The notes beneath the pieces are model-generated. The model had not been told where the DNA came from, did no database searches, and saw only the letters and a program-made list of their open reading frames with translations. Position numbers and translations under genes: made by a program. Below, piece after piece: positions 1 through 7,362 of a DNA stretch of 14,491 nt; position 1 is the stretch's first letter, and every line of letters starts with the position of its first letter. The stretch lies in assembly GCA_937969125.1 (NCBI GenBank), contig CALBVA010000048.1, forward strand, positions 1-14,491, in the 5' to 3' direction. Source of the DNA: an uncultured Verrucomicrobiales bacterium. GTDB lineage: Bacteria > Verrucomicrobiota > Verrucomicrobiia > Verrucomicrobiales > Akkermansiaceae.

Positions 1-860
1 GTATTTCCGCTGGCATCGATATCGCCTGCCTGAATGGCTGCACCGTCCAATTCAACGTTCGTGGTCAGAGTCGTGGTTCCGGTCAGGGTCTGATCGCCGG
101 TGGTTGTGACATTACCGCTGAGGGAGGACGTTCCGGCCACCTCCAGCACTGAGACATCAACAGTGCTCCCAGCGATGAGGTTCCCATCGACATCGAGCGT
201 TTGCATTCCGCTGATGACCCCGGTAGTGGTGAGATTCCCGGTGACATTGAGCTCACCGCCGCCAATGGTCGCAGTTCCGACATTTGCGCTGGCGATGGTG
301 GCAGCAGTTTCGGTGACGAGGTTTCCGTTCGTGATGTCACCAGTGCTGACCGAGCTATCGCCATCGAGAGTGAGGGTGTTCCCCCCGGCGTCAATATTGC
401 CGATCTGGATCGCCGCGCCATCCAGCTCGACATTCATCGCCAAGGTGGTGTTGCCCGTCAGGGTCTGATTGCCAGTAGTGGTGACGTTGCCATTAAGAGA
501 GGATGTGCCTGCAACTTCCAGCGCGGAGACATCAACAGTACTCCCAGCAATTAAGTTCCCATCAACATCAAGCGTTTGCGGACCGCTGATGACCCCGGTA
601 GTAGTGAGATTCCCAGTGACATTGAGTTCACCTCCTCCGATGGTCAAACTATCGACACTTGCGCTAGCCACAGTAGCTTCGCTTTCAATAGCCAAGTTGC
701 CGTTGGAAATCGCTCCAGTGGAGACAGATGTGTCACCATCCAGAGTCAGGGTATTCGAATTGCCTACAATATTGCCTGTCTGGATTACCGAACCCTCCAA
801 CTCAACGTTCGAAGCCAAGTTGGTAGGAGCAAGCAGATTAATCGTCCCAGCGACGACGTC
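1..860 (-). repeat. Second block of the same 375-bp repeats (two units plus part of a third)
   Basis: After a gap of about 920 bp the same repeat resumes, with the NVTTTG codons at 111 and 486, again exactly 375 bp apart. A degenerate start (LTLSGDVVAG) lies near 858, close to the expected register. The unit at 486-858 is more diverged (for example VDSLTIGGGEL in place of VGTVTIGGGEL). The unit at 111-485 is close to the units of the first block. A further copy is cut by the window edge, so the array continues to the left. Confidence 0.9.
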
Positions 861-3800
861 TCCGCTTAGAGTCAAATTGGTGCCAGGCTCCAAGGCGTTG
901 ATTTCTTCCAGCGGGTTACCGATTCCGACCGAGGGCAGTCGAATGCCAGAGCCAGTCAGGCTAAGAACATGGTTGCCTAGGATCTCGCCATCGAAAGGCA
1001 TCTCCGCCCCCCCTGTTCCCATCCGATCGAAGGTCAACCCACCCATCCCGGCGTCAAAGGTCTGGTTCTCGATGAGGGTAAGTGTGTCGAAGTTAATCTG
1101 ATGCTCCAAGGTGGTTTCATTAGTGATCCCGCCGGAGATCGAAACCGATGAGGCGCTCAATTGATAAGGCGTAGCCCCGGAACCATTGGTGAAGGAAATT
1201 GATCCAATTGTGGAGAGATGGTCCCCATTGTCATTCACAGGATTCATGGCTCCCAGCGGAAAGCTGAGCCGATCTCCATCAGAGGGTGCGGTTCCAAGGT
1301 TCCAGTTACCGTCGGTTCCCCACATGTCATCGACAAGGCCGGTCCAAGTGAAGAGACTGGCAATCCGGGTTAAGTTGAAGCTTCCTCCGGTGACCGACAC
1401 CTCAAAACTTTGTCCGGACAAAGCTACCTCATTGGGCATCATGGGATCATTAGTGAAGCCCGTGGCACTGATGACCGCAATCGGCTGGCCATTCATGAAA
1501 CTGCCGGTCGCTTGGCCGATGACGAGGGGATCAATAGAATTCAGGTCAACTGATCCTGAAACTAGAATAGCATCGGAGGCTCCGGTAGCGTTTGCATCAA
1601 GGAAGATCTGTGAGCCTGGGGAGAAGGCTGCGTCTCCGGTCACGTTGATCGTCCCCACCGCTCCGCCCCCATTGGGGCTGATCGTCCCACCGAAGGTAAC
1701 ATTTCCAGGAGCAACCAGACTGACTGCTGCGCCGGAAGTAGTCAGACCTCCATTGTAAGCCTGACTGCCAGTCGTGGTGACATTGCCCCCGAGAGAAGAT
1801 GTTCCCATGACTTCAAGAACCGAGACATCGATCGTCGATCCCGCTACAAGGTTTTCACCGACATCGAGAGTCTGTGCTCCGCTGATCGCTCCGGTGGTGG
1901 TGAGATCACCAGTGATATTCAGCTCGCCTCCCCCGATCATGACGGTGCCTACATTAGCACTGGCAACGGTCGCTGCTGTCTCAGTCACAAGATTTCCGTT
2001 CGTGATCGCTCCGGTGGAGACCGAAGTATCACCGTCGAGGGTGAGAAGATTTCCACCCGCATTAATGGCACCTGTTTGAATGGCAGCACCATCTAATTCG
2101 ACGTCTGCAGTTAAGGTAGTAGTGTCGGAAAGGGTCTGGTTTCCGGTGGTGGTGACATTACCGCCGAGAGAAGATGTCCCCATGACTTCAAGAACAGACA
2201 CATCGATCGTCGACCCCGCCACGAGGTTTCCATCGACATCGAGAGTCTGTGCTCCGCTGATCGCTCCGGTGGTGATGAGATCACCAGTGACAGTCAGTTC
2301 ACCGCCGCCGATGGTGACGGTGCCGACATTGGCACTGGCAACGGTCGCTGCGGTCTCAGTCACAAGATTTCCGTTCGTGATCGCTTCGGTGGAGACCGAA
2401 GTATCACCGTCGAGGGTGAGAAGATTTCCACCCGCATTAATGGCACCTGTTTGGATAGCGGCACCATCTAATTCCAGGGAAGTCGTGAGGACCGTGTTGT
2501 TGCTAAGAGTCAGATTGCCGGTCGTGGTGACGTTGCCACCGAGCAAAGAAGTTCCCGCGACTTCTAAAACGGAGACCGTAACAGTGGATCCACTGACAAG
2601 ATTTCCATCAATATCGAGAGTCTGCCCGCCTGAGATGGTGCCGGTGGTTGTCAGATTATTCACAACGCTCAACTCACCTCCACCAATCATAACCGTTGCG
2701 AGGTTACCACTGTTGATGGTCGCTGCGGTTTCAGTGACAAGATCTCCATTAGTGACAGCCCCGGTAATCATTATCGAAGTGTCACCATCGAGGGTGAGTG
2801 TGTTTCCGGCGGCATTGACGGTTGCTGCCGAAATTTCCGCGCCGTCTAGCTCAACGTCAGTGTCTAGAGTCGTCGATCCGGTGAAGGTTTGATTCCCGCT
2901 GGTGGTGACGTTTCCACCCAGGCTGGAATTCCCCTGAACTTCGAGTGTGGCGACGTTGATAATACCACCTGAACCCAGATTACCATCCACATCCAAAGTC
3001 TGCATTCCGGTAACATCCCCGGAGGTAGCCAGATTGCCAGTCACGCTCAATTCGCCCCCGCCAATCACAACTGTGCCGACATTGACACTTGCGAGGGTGG
3101 CAGCAGTTTCGGTGACAAGGTTTCCGTTCGTGATTGCTCCGGTGGCCACAGAAGTGGCTCCGTCAAGAGTGAGGGTGTTCCCGCCGGCGTTAATCGCTCC
3201 GGCAGATATGTTATTACCATCCAGTTCGACATTGGCTGTCAGCGAAGTGCCGCCGACAAAGGTTTGGTTCCCAGTGGTGGTAACATTGCCTCCAAGTGAA
3301 GACGTTCCCATGACTTCAAGAACAGAAACATCGATCGTCGATCCCGTTACGAGGTTTCCATCAACATCGAGTGTTTGTGCTCCGCTGATTGCTCCGGTCG
3401 TGGTGAGATTCCCAGTGACAGTCAATTCACCTCCAGCAATACCAACCGTCCCTACATTGGCACTCGCAAGGGTCGCGGCAGTTTCAGTGATGATGTTTCC
3501 GTCCGTGACGGCTCCGGTGGCCACAGAAGTGGCTCCATCAAGAGTGAGGGTGTTCCCACCGGCGTCGATCGCCCCCGTCATGATGGTATCAGCGTCCAGC
3601 TCGACTGAGTCTCCCAACGTGGTCCCCCCTGTGAGGACAAGATCGCCATCAAGCGTGAATGCAGCACCAGCATTGAGAACAACCCCACCCGCTCCGGCAT
3701 TCGCGGTGAAGGAGCCGTTGGTCCCGTTAATTAGAGCGGAAATTGAAATGGTGTCTGCAGCAAGGGTCAAAGTGCTCTCATTCCCCGGAGCTCCGTTTCC

Positions 3801-5210
3801 GTCCCAGGCGATCTCGGAATTGACCGAAATGGTATCCGTCGCGGCAAGACTCAGGTCAGTGGTTGCGAGGAGAGCTTCGATTTGATCAGGAGTGATTACG
3901 CTCGTTCCGGCAATGGGGGCATCTCCGGCAGCGATATCGCCAAGGAGATCATCATCTCCGGCTTCATTGAGATTTCCGTCACCGTCGATATCAGAGTCGC
4001 CGTCTTGAATCGTGATATTTTCTGGATCGAGCAGGAGCTGGCCTCCCCCAAGATCAACCCCACCACGGAATGCCAGATATTGCTTACCCGAGACCTCGGC
4101 GAAGCCGCCGGTTCCGCCGGTAGCGATGATCTCACCTCCGTAAAAGGTGTTGCCGTCGGACCAGATGATGACACGGCCACCTTGGTCGCCGCCGCTGGCG
4201 TCGATGACGGCGCCGGGTTGGACGCGGGTGACGATGGCATTTTTAATGGCTTCCTCTTGTCCCTGAAAGCCGCCTCCGACTTCCACGGTGCCGCCGGTTT
4301 CCTCAGCAGAGACATCGATAACAGCCTCGGCTTGCACATCGACGGTGCGACCTTCGAGAACGACGTTGCCGCCTTGGGTTGGGGTAGCCTTCGCTGTGAT
4401 GGCTCCTGATTGGACCACGTTGCCGCCACCTCCGGCAGAGAGGATCACCTGCCCTTGGGCATTGACGTGGTATCCAGTAGCGGACTGACTTTCGTCGCGC
4501 GCCATGGCATATTCATAAGGATTCCCGCCATTTTCGCGGAGATTACTGCGAACCGCTTCAATATTCCCGGTATTGGTCACCGTATTGCTCTCATCGGAAG
4601 CCTCGACCTCGACGTAAAGGTGGTCATCGCCATCCTTCTTCAAAACAATCTTCGATCCAGCAGCGAGAGAGACATTTTCAGCCTTGATTTCGCCGGTATT
4701 TTTAACGGTCTGACCGAGTAGGAAGACATCGCCCTCACGCACAATGATCGCTCCGCGGTTTTCGACTCCGGCACCGTTTCCACTGAAAGTCAGGTTTTGA
4801 TTGGCCAAAAAGGCTTCATTGCTGACATCCAGAGTAGAAGCCGTGAATCCACGGGTATCGATGGTTCCGCTGCGGTCAATGAGGATCCCGTTCGGGTTGA
4901 TGAGAGCGACGTTGCCGTTGGAGAGCAGGCTGCCGAGGATCTCAGTCGGCATGGAACCCACGACCCGGTTCAAGACAGCAGAGTCCACACCGGGTTGCAC
5001 GAAGTTCGCGAGCTGGTCGGTCCCGATGGAAAAGGCCTCCCAATCAATAATCGTCCGGTCAGATCCGGTGACCACGGTGAGAATGTCACCGTCCCGGGAA
5101 ACCGTCGCCGAACCTGCGACCACGTTTTCCCCGATGGGGTTTGCGAAGGAAGTTCCGGCCATTCCGAGAAGGGCAGTGAGGGAACCGAGGAGCTTTGTGG
5201 ACTCTTTCAT
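1..5210 (-). CDS. Giant TPS exoprotein, filamentous-haemagglutinin-like (partial; C-terminus beyond the left edge)
   Basis: Reading the minus strand from ATG 5210 gives one uninterrupted frame to position 1, about 1,736 residues with no stop. Residues 1-23 are a signal peptide (MKES start, hydrophobic core, cleavage after SFA). Residues 24 to about 190 match the TPS (haemagglutination activity) domain: NRVVG near 81-85 and NPNGIL at 105-110. In this family that domain is recognised by an outer-membrane TpsB/FhaC-type transporter, so the product should be a surface or released beta-helical adhesin or toxin carrier. A DPENITI segment and an Asp-rich loop follow near residues 393-416, then 125-residue repeats, a different 300-residue module, and the repeats again. 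The transporter gene is not in the window; it may lie beyond either edge. ATG 5294, 5342 and 5393 are in-frame alternatives. The stretch 5211-5294 uses TTA, ATA and TCA codons that look non-coding, so 5210 is preferred. No SD is visible. Strand and family are very secure; the exact start is less so. Confidence 0.92.
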   Translation of the reverse strand, partial: MKESTKLLGSLTALLGMAGTSFANPIGENVVAGSATVSRDGDILTVVTGSDRTIIDWEAFSIGTDQLANFVQPGVDSAVLNRVVGSMPTEILGSLLSNGNVALINPNGILIDRSGTIDTRGFTASTLDVSNEAFLANQNLTFSGNGAGVENRGAIIVREGDVFLLGQTVKNTGEIKAENVSLAAGSKIVLKKDGDDHLYVEVEASDESNTVTNTGNIEAVRSNLRENGGNPYEYAMARDESQSATGYHVNAQGQVILSAGGGGNVVQSGAITAKATPTQGGNVVLEGRTVDVQAEAVIDVSAEETGGTVEVGGGFQGQEEAIKNAIVTRVQPGAVIDASGGDQGGRVIIWSDGNTFYGGEIIATGGTGGFAEVSGKQYLAFRGGVDLGGGQLLLDPENITIQDGDSDIDGDGNLNEAGDDDLLGDIAAGDAPIAGTSVITPDQIEALLATTDLSLAATDTISVNSEIAWDGNGAPGNESTLTLAADTISISALINGTNGSFTANAGAGGVVLNAGAAFTLDGDLVLTGGTTLGDSVELDADTIMTGAIDAGGNTLTLDGATSVATGAVTDGNIITETAATLASANVGTVGIAGGELTVTGNLTTTGAISGAQTLDVDGNLVTGSTIDVSVLEVMGTSSLGGNVTTTGNQTFVGGTSLTANVELDGNNISAGAINAGGNTLTLDGATSVATGAITNGNLVTETAATLASVNVGTVVIGGGELSVTGNLATSGDVTGMQTLDVDGNLGSGGIINVATLEVQGNSSLGGNVTTSGNQTFTGSTTLDTDVELDGAEISAATVNAAGNTLTLDGDTSIMITGAVTNGDLVTETAATINSGNLATVMIGGGELSVVNNLTTTGTISGGQTLDIDGNLVSGSTVTVSVLEVAGTSLLGGNVTTTGNLTLSNNTVLTTSLELDGAAIQTGAINAGGNLLTLDGDTSVSTEAITNGNLVTETAATVASANVGTVTIGGGELTVTGDLITTGAISGAQTLDVDGNLVAGSTIDVSVLEVMGTSSLGGNVTTTGNQTLSDTTTLTADVELDGAAIQTGAINAGGNLLTLDGDTSVSTGAITNGNLVTETAATVASANVGTVMIGGGELNITGDLTTTGAISGAQTLDVGENLVAGSTIDVSVLEVMGTSSLGGNVTTTGSQAYNGGLTTSGAAVSLVAPGNVTFGGTISPNGGGAVGTINVTGDAAFSPGSQIFLDANATGASDAILVSGSVDLNSIDPLVIGQATGSFMNGQPIAVISATGFTNDPMMPNEVALSGQSFEVSVTGGSFNLTRIASLFTWTGLVDDMWGTDGNWNLGTAPSDGDRLSFPLGAMNPVNDNGDHLSTIGSISFTNGSGATPYQLSASSVSISGGITNETTLEHQINFDTLTLIENQTFDAGMGGLTFDRMGTGGAEMPFDGEILGNHVLSLTGSGIRLPSVGIGNPLEEINALEPGTNLTLSGDVVAGTINLLAPTNLASNVELEGSVIQTGNIVGNSNTLTLDGDTSVSTGAISNGNLAIESEATVASASVDSLTIGGGELNVTGNLTTTGVISGPQTLDVDGNLIAGSTVDVSALEVAGTSSLNGNVTTTGNQTLTGNTTLAMNVELDGAAIQIGNIDAGGNTLTLDGDSSVSTGDITNGNLVTETAATIASANVGTATIGGGELNVTGNLTTTGVISGMQTLDVDGNLIAGSTVDVSVLEVAGTSSLSGNVTTTGDQTLTGTTTLTTNVELDGAAIQAGDIDASGN
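866..1776 (-). other. Non-repeat module inside the exoprotein (autotransporter passenger-like)
   Basis: This in-frame stretch of about 300 residues does not follow the 125-residue pattern. Its first part reads GGTISPNGGGAVGTINVTGD and continues with a G-S-D-A-I-L-V-S-G-S-V run, which resembles the passenger-associated repeat found near the end of autotransporter stalks. Its second part has W-T-G-L-V-D-D-M-W-G followed by GNWNLGTAPSDGDRLSFP, a Trp/Asn/Pro/Asp pattern common in autotransporter-type proteins. The closing part is rich in T, S and G strands. It may be a folded domain displayed between two stalk segments, or the terminal part of an older, shorter exoprotein that later gained more repeats. 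Family resemblance is by eye only. Confidence 0.6.
1782..3660 (-). repeat. Five tandem 375-bp coding repeats (125 residues each) in the exoprotein
   Basis: The codon for the first residue of the recurring motif NVTTTG (or NVTTSG) lies at 1782, 2157, 2532, 2910 and 3285, so the spacing is 375, 375, 378 and 375 bp. Each unit has the same order of motifs: an NVTTTGNQT-type start, VELDG, an NAGGNTLTLDG-type strand, TNGNLVTETAAT, the IGGGEL turn, GNLTTTG, and QTLDVDGNL. The period of T/V/L/G-rich strands is typical of a right-handed beta-helix stalk. The first unit in protein order (about 3285-3660) is the most diverged at its beginning. The two units 1782-2156 and 2157-2531 are the most alike. 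Confidence 0.93.
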
Positions 5211-5414
5211 CTGGATAAAAGTTTGGAGCGCAGGGAAACCATGCACCGTTAATGATATGATTGCTAAAAAGAGGTGACCGAGGTGTCGAGCCATTTTGTC
5301 GGAATCACTACAAATAGTTTCAATCGCTCCTCCGGCGAACATCTTATCAAGATCAGCGGCTGTTTCACGGCGATAGAGCGATTCCCGACGCATCCTCCTC
5401 GCCTAAAATCATTC

Positions 5415-5444
5415 GTTAAGATTTCTTAATGAAATTCATTTAAC
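5415..5444. promoter_or_regulatory. AT-rich overlapping inverted repeats, possible operator
   Basis: Two perfect short inverted repeats overlap: TTAAGA-TT-TCTTAA at 5416-5429 and AATGAA-A-TTCATT at 5428-5440. An outer pair GTTAA/TTAAC (5415-5419 and 5440-5444) brackets both. The site lies between divergent genes and is much more AT-rich than its surroundings, as expected for a promoter or a regulator-binding site that could serve both directions. No regulator is identified, and AT-rich DNA gives such repeats by chance fairly often. Confidence 0.35.
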
Positions 5445-5511
5445 AGGAAGCATGTCCCAATCCAACGTATGAGGCTCCTGTCACTTTTGCTCCTTGCCTG
5501 ACAAGGCATAC

Positions 5512-5559
5512 AGAGGGTATTCAGAGACAGGTTACGGGGCATTCAGCCCAATACCCTCT
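5512..5559 (+). promoter_or_regulatory. Nested stem-loop in the probable 5' leader of the 5572 gene
   Basis: AGAGGGTATT at 5512-5521 is perfectly complementary to AATACCCTCT at 5550-5559. Inside, GGGC (5537-5540) and GCCC (5546-5549) form a second stem around a five-base loop. The GCCC arm directly abuts the outer 3' arm, so the two stems could stack, leaving a 15-base bulge on the 5' side. The structure ends 12 bases before ATG 5572, where it would affect ribosome access if transcribed. It matches no riboswitch class that I know, and it has no U tract, so it is not a typical terminator. Confidence 0.35.
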
Positions 5560-5571
5560 TGCTGTTTGACC

Positions 5572-6168
5572 ATGAAAGCCAAACCTACTTCGCTATTGCT
5601 CTTCACCTTGCTGGGACTCCTGCCATCGGGTTTTGCTGCCTTTCATTTCACAAAGGAGGAAAAAGCTAAAACCATTAACCGATCACGGGAAACCAAAAGA
5701 TCAACGAATGCCATCGTAAAGATAACAGCCGGGGCATCAGCCTACTCTGTAATCACCGCTGGAAAGACTCACGAATCAGCTGCGGTGGCCCTCCTGAATA
5801 GCCAGAGAGACGCCCAGGAAAAGAGCATCGCTTCCGCCGAAGCTATCCAAAAGCAAGAGGCTGCAAACCAAGAGCAGCCCAAGCAAAAATTGAAACAAAC
5901 CATTGACCAGCTGACCGCCCAATTCCCTCCGCCCTCGAAAGAGGAAGTCATGAAAAAGGTCGCCACCATTAGCCCATTCCTCCCGAATCTAAAACCAACG
6001 GAAGCGGAACTCGCCAAACTGGGCAGCACAGCCTCCAGTAAAACTATGGAGACCCTAAAAGGCAGAGCTTCCAGACTTGGGGCCCTAGCCCAGAGTCTGA
6101 GCACACTGGCACAGAAAAAAAAGCAGCTCTCTCCAGCAACCCTCGCCGAGAAAGCCCTCAAGCAGTAG
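5572..6168 (+). CDS. Exported Lys/Ala-rich helical protein of unknown function
   Basis: The product is 198 residues long. The start at ATG 5572 is chosen because it opens directly with a textbook Sec signal peptide (MKAKPTSLLL, then a Leu/Phe-rich core, likely cut near GFAA at about residue 21-24). An upstream in-frame ATG at 5494 would bury this signal behind 26 residues. The mature part is hydrophilic and rich in Lys, Ala, Gln and Glu. It has helix-forming stretches near residues 65-115 and 150-195 and a short Pro-rich break (QFPPPSKEE). No catalytic motif or known family is recognised. It is probably periplasmic or secreted. The next gene starts 15 bp after its stop, so the two are likely co-transcribed. 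No SD precedes the start. An eight-A run at 6115-6122 lies near the 3' end. Confidence 0.72.
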   Translation: MKAKPTSLLLFTLLGLLPSGFAAFHFTKEEKAKTINRSRETKRSTNAIVKITAGASAYSVITAGKTHESAAVALLNSQRDAQEKSIASAEAIQKQEAANQEQPKQKLKQTIDQLTAQFPPPSKEEVMKKVATISPFLPNLKPTEAELAKLGSTASSKTMETLKGRASRLGALAQSLSTLAQKKKQLSPATLAEKALKQ

Positions 6169-6183
6169 CCTCAACCGGAAACG

Positions 6184-7245
6184 ATGAACCGAATCCTTCT
6201 TCTCGCAGTTGGCTCCATCCTTCTTCTGGGCACCGGTCTTTATATCGGGACCACATTGGACAAAGTTTCCGGGAGCAAAGAAACGAGTGATCATCAGAAT
6301 ATCTCTTTATCTCCGCTTCTCCCGCCCACTCAGGAAACCAGTGAGAAAATCGCCGCTCAGCAATGGGCGATGATCCAGTCCCGTGCGGCCAAGGTGGCTG
6401 AATTGAAAAAAGCCACGAATTCCAGCTTAAAAGTTTTCAAGGCCTCCTTGATCCGCGAGTTTCCCACCATTCCTCCGGCCGCCTTTCAGGGTGAAAGTTA
6501 CGATGAAATTGCGGCCAATGCCGCCCGCCACGTCAAAGAAGACGCCCAGCGTGGAAAGTCCGCCCAACTCACAACCGCAGTTCAGCGCGAAATCTCCAAC
6601 TCCATCACATCCTTCGAAGGTCAGCTCGCCGATCTCACACAAAAATACCGCACGCAGGTAGATCAGCAGAAGAAAACGGTGCAATCAGTGCTAAAACTCA
6701 AAAAACAGGGCGAAAAGTCACTCGTCGGCCCCGCAATCAGCGCCGCACAGTTCCACAAAATCACCCAGCGGATCCCCCGCAGGCTCCTCGCAAAAAAAGG
6801 AAATACCGGAGCGAAATTTGACACTGATCTGGACAAGAAAATCGACAAGTACCGTAGAGACCTCACTAAGAAGATCCCTCCACTTCGCCTCGAAAAAGAG
6901 CAAGTAGCTCCCCGTCCCGGACTTGTCGAAGCCTACAAAAGACGAAATGAGAACATCCGAGCGCGCAACCGAGCCGCCCGCGCCGCCTATCAAGCAAAGC
7001 TGAACGGAGTCGAAACCAAAGCCCGCGCAATGGCCAAAGCCGAGATGGGGCCCCGCCCCAAGGGCTACAAAATCGCCGGGGACAATACCGCCCTCAGCCC
7101 TAACGACGCCGAAGCAATCGATTGGGAAAATTACCAGCTCGCCATCCAACAAGTCCTCCCACCCGGCTGGCGGGCCTCCACCGTTCCGCGTCCGAATGCC
7201 GACAACCCCACCCATCGAGTTTTATTGGTGAAAACTTCGGACTGA
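6184..7245 (+). CDS. Signal-anchored helical protein of unknown function
   Basis: The product is 353 residues long. Residues 4-22 (ILLLAVGSILLLGTGLYIG) form a hydrophobic segment after a short MNR head. It lacks a good cleavage site, so it may be an uncleaved anchor with the rest outside the cytoplasm. Residues 55-90, 105-180 and 212-290 are charged, Gln/Lys/Arg-rich and probably helical. The C-terminal 50 residues (from YKIAGDN) look more globular, with WENYQLAIQQVLPPGW. No known domain is recognised. The gene begins 15 bp downstream of the previous exported protein, with a weak GGA before the ATG, which suggests an operon. Both products share an exported, Lys-rich, helical character, so they may act together in the envelope. 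A 117-bp gap follows before the kinase gene. Confidence 0.75.
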   Translation: MNRILLLAVGSILLLGTGLYIGTTLDKVSGSKETSDHQNISLSPLLPPTQETSEKIAAQQWAMIQSRAAKVAELKKATNSSLKVFKASLIREFPTIPPAAFQGESYDEIAANAARHVKEDAQRGKSAQLTTAVQREISNSITSFEGQLADLTQKYRTQVDQQKKTVQSVLKLKKQGEKSLVGPAISAAQFHKITQRIPRRLLAKKGNTGAKFDTDLDKKIDKYRRDLTKKIPPLRLEKEQVAPRPGLVEAYKRRNENIRARNRAARAAYQAKLNGVETKARAMAKAEMGPRPKGYKIAGDNTALSPNDAEAIDWENYQLAIQQVLPPGWRASTVPRPNADNPTHRVLLVKTSD

Positions 7246-7362
7246 GAATCTGGATGGGATTCGGACCGCCCTCCACCCGCAAATCGCCCGTGATATGCTT
7301 TCACCCTTGCCGCCCCACTCCCGTTCCGGTAGCACTTTGAGCCAGAGATAATCTTAGCCTGG

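Larger units (their letters stand above)
5211..5571. other. Divergent intergenic region between the exoprotein and the first plus-strand gene
   Basis: This 361-bp stretch separates two diverging genes and must hold both promoters. The left half (5211-5402) is open in the exoprotein frame but looks weakly coding. The centre (5407-5444) is AT-rich with overlapping inverted repeats. The right half (5490-5560) can fold into hairpins just before ATG 5572. I could not settle on clear -35/-10 pairs for either direction. The strongest SD-like sequence here is GGAGGA on the minus strand at 5328-5333. It precedes a 19-codon reading frame starting at TTG 5323 and ending at 5264, and not an evident start of the large gene. 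Confidence 0.6.

Noticed and set aside
1..3660. Repeats as a CRISPR array or mobile-element repeats
   Set aside because: The units are 375 bp, contiguous, in frame and code for related protein strands, with no spacers or terminal inverted repeats.
83..5277. Many plus-strand reading frames of 60-310 codons opposite the exoprotein
   Set aside because: They are antisense shadows. They repeat every 375 bp as the complement of the repeats and have low-complexity T/V/P/S composition, while the minus frame is continuous and carries a recognisable signal peptide and TPS motifs.
5494..5571. Upstream start at ATG 5494 for the first exported protein
   Set aside because: It would place 26 polar residues before a complete signal peptide, and the stretch is better explained as a structured leader.
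7246..7362. Terminator or small gene between the exported protein and the kinase
   Set aside because: GAATC/GATTC near 7246-7262 is too short and has no T tract, and no small frame with a credible start was seen.
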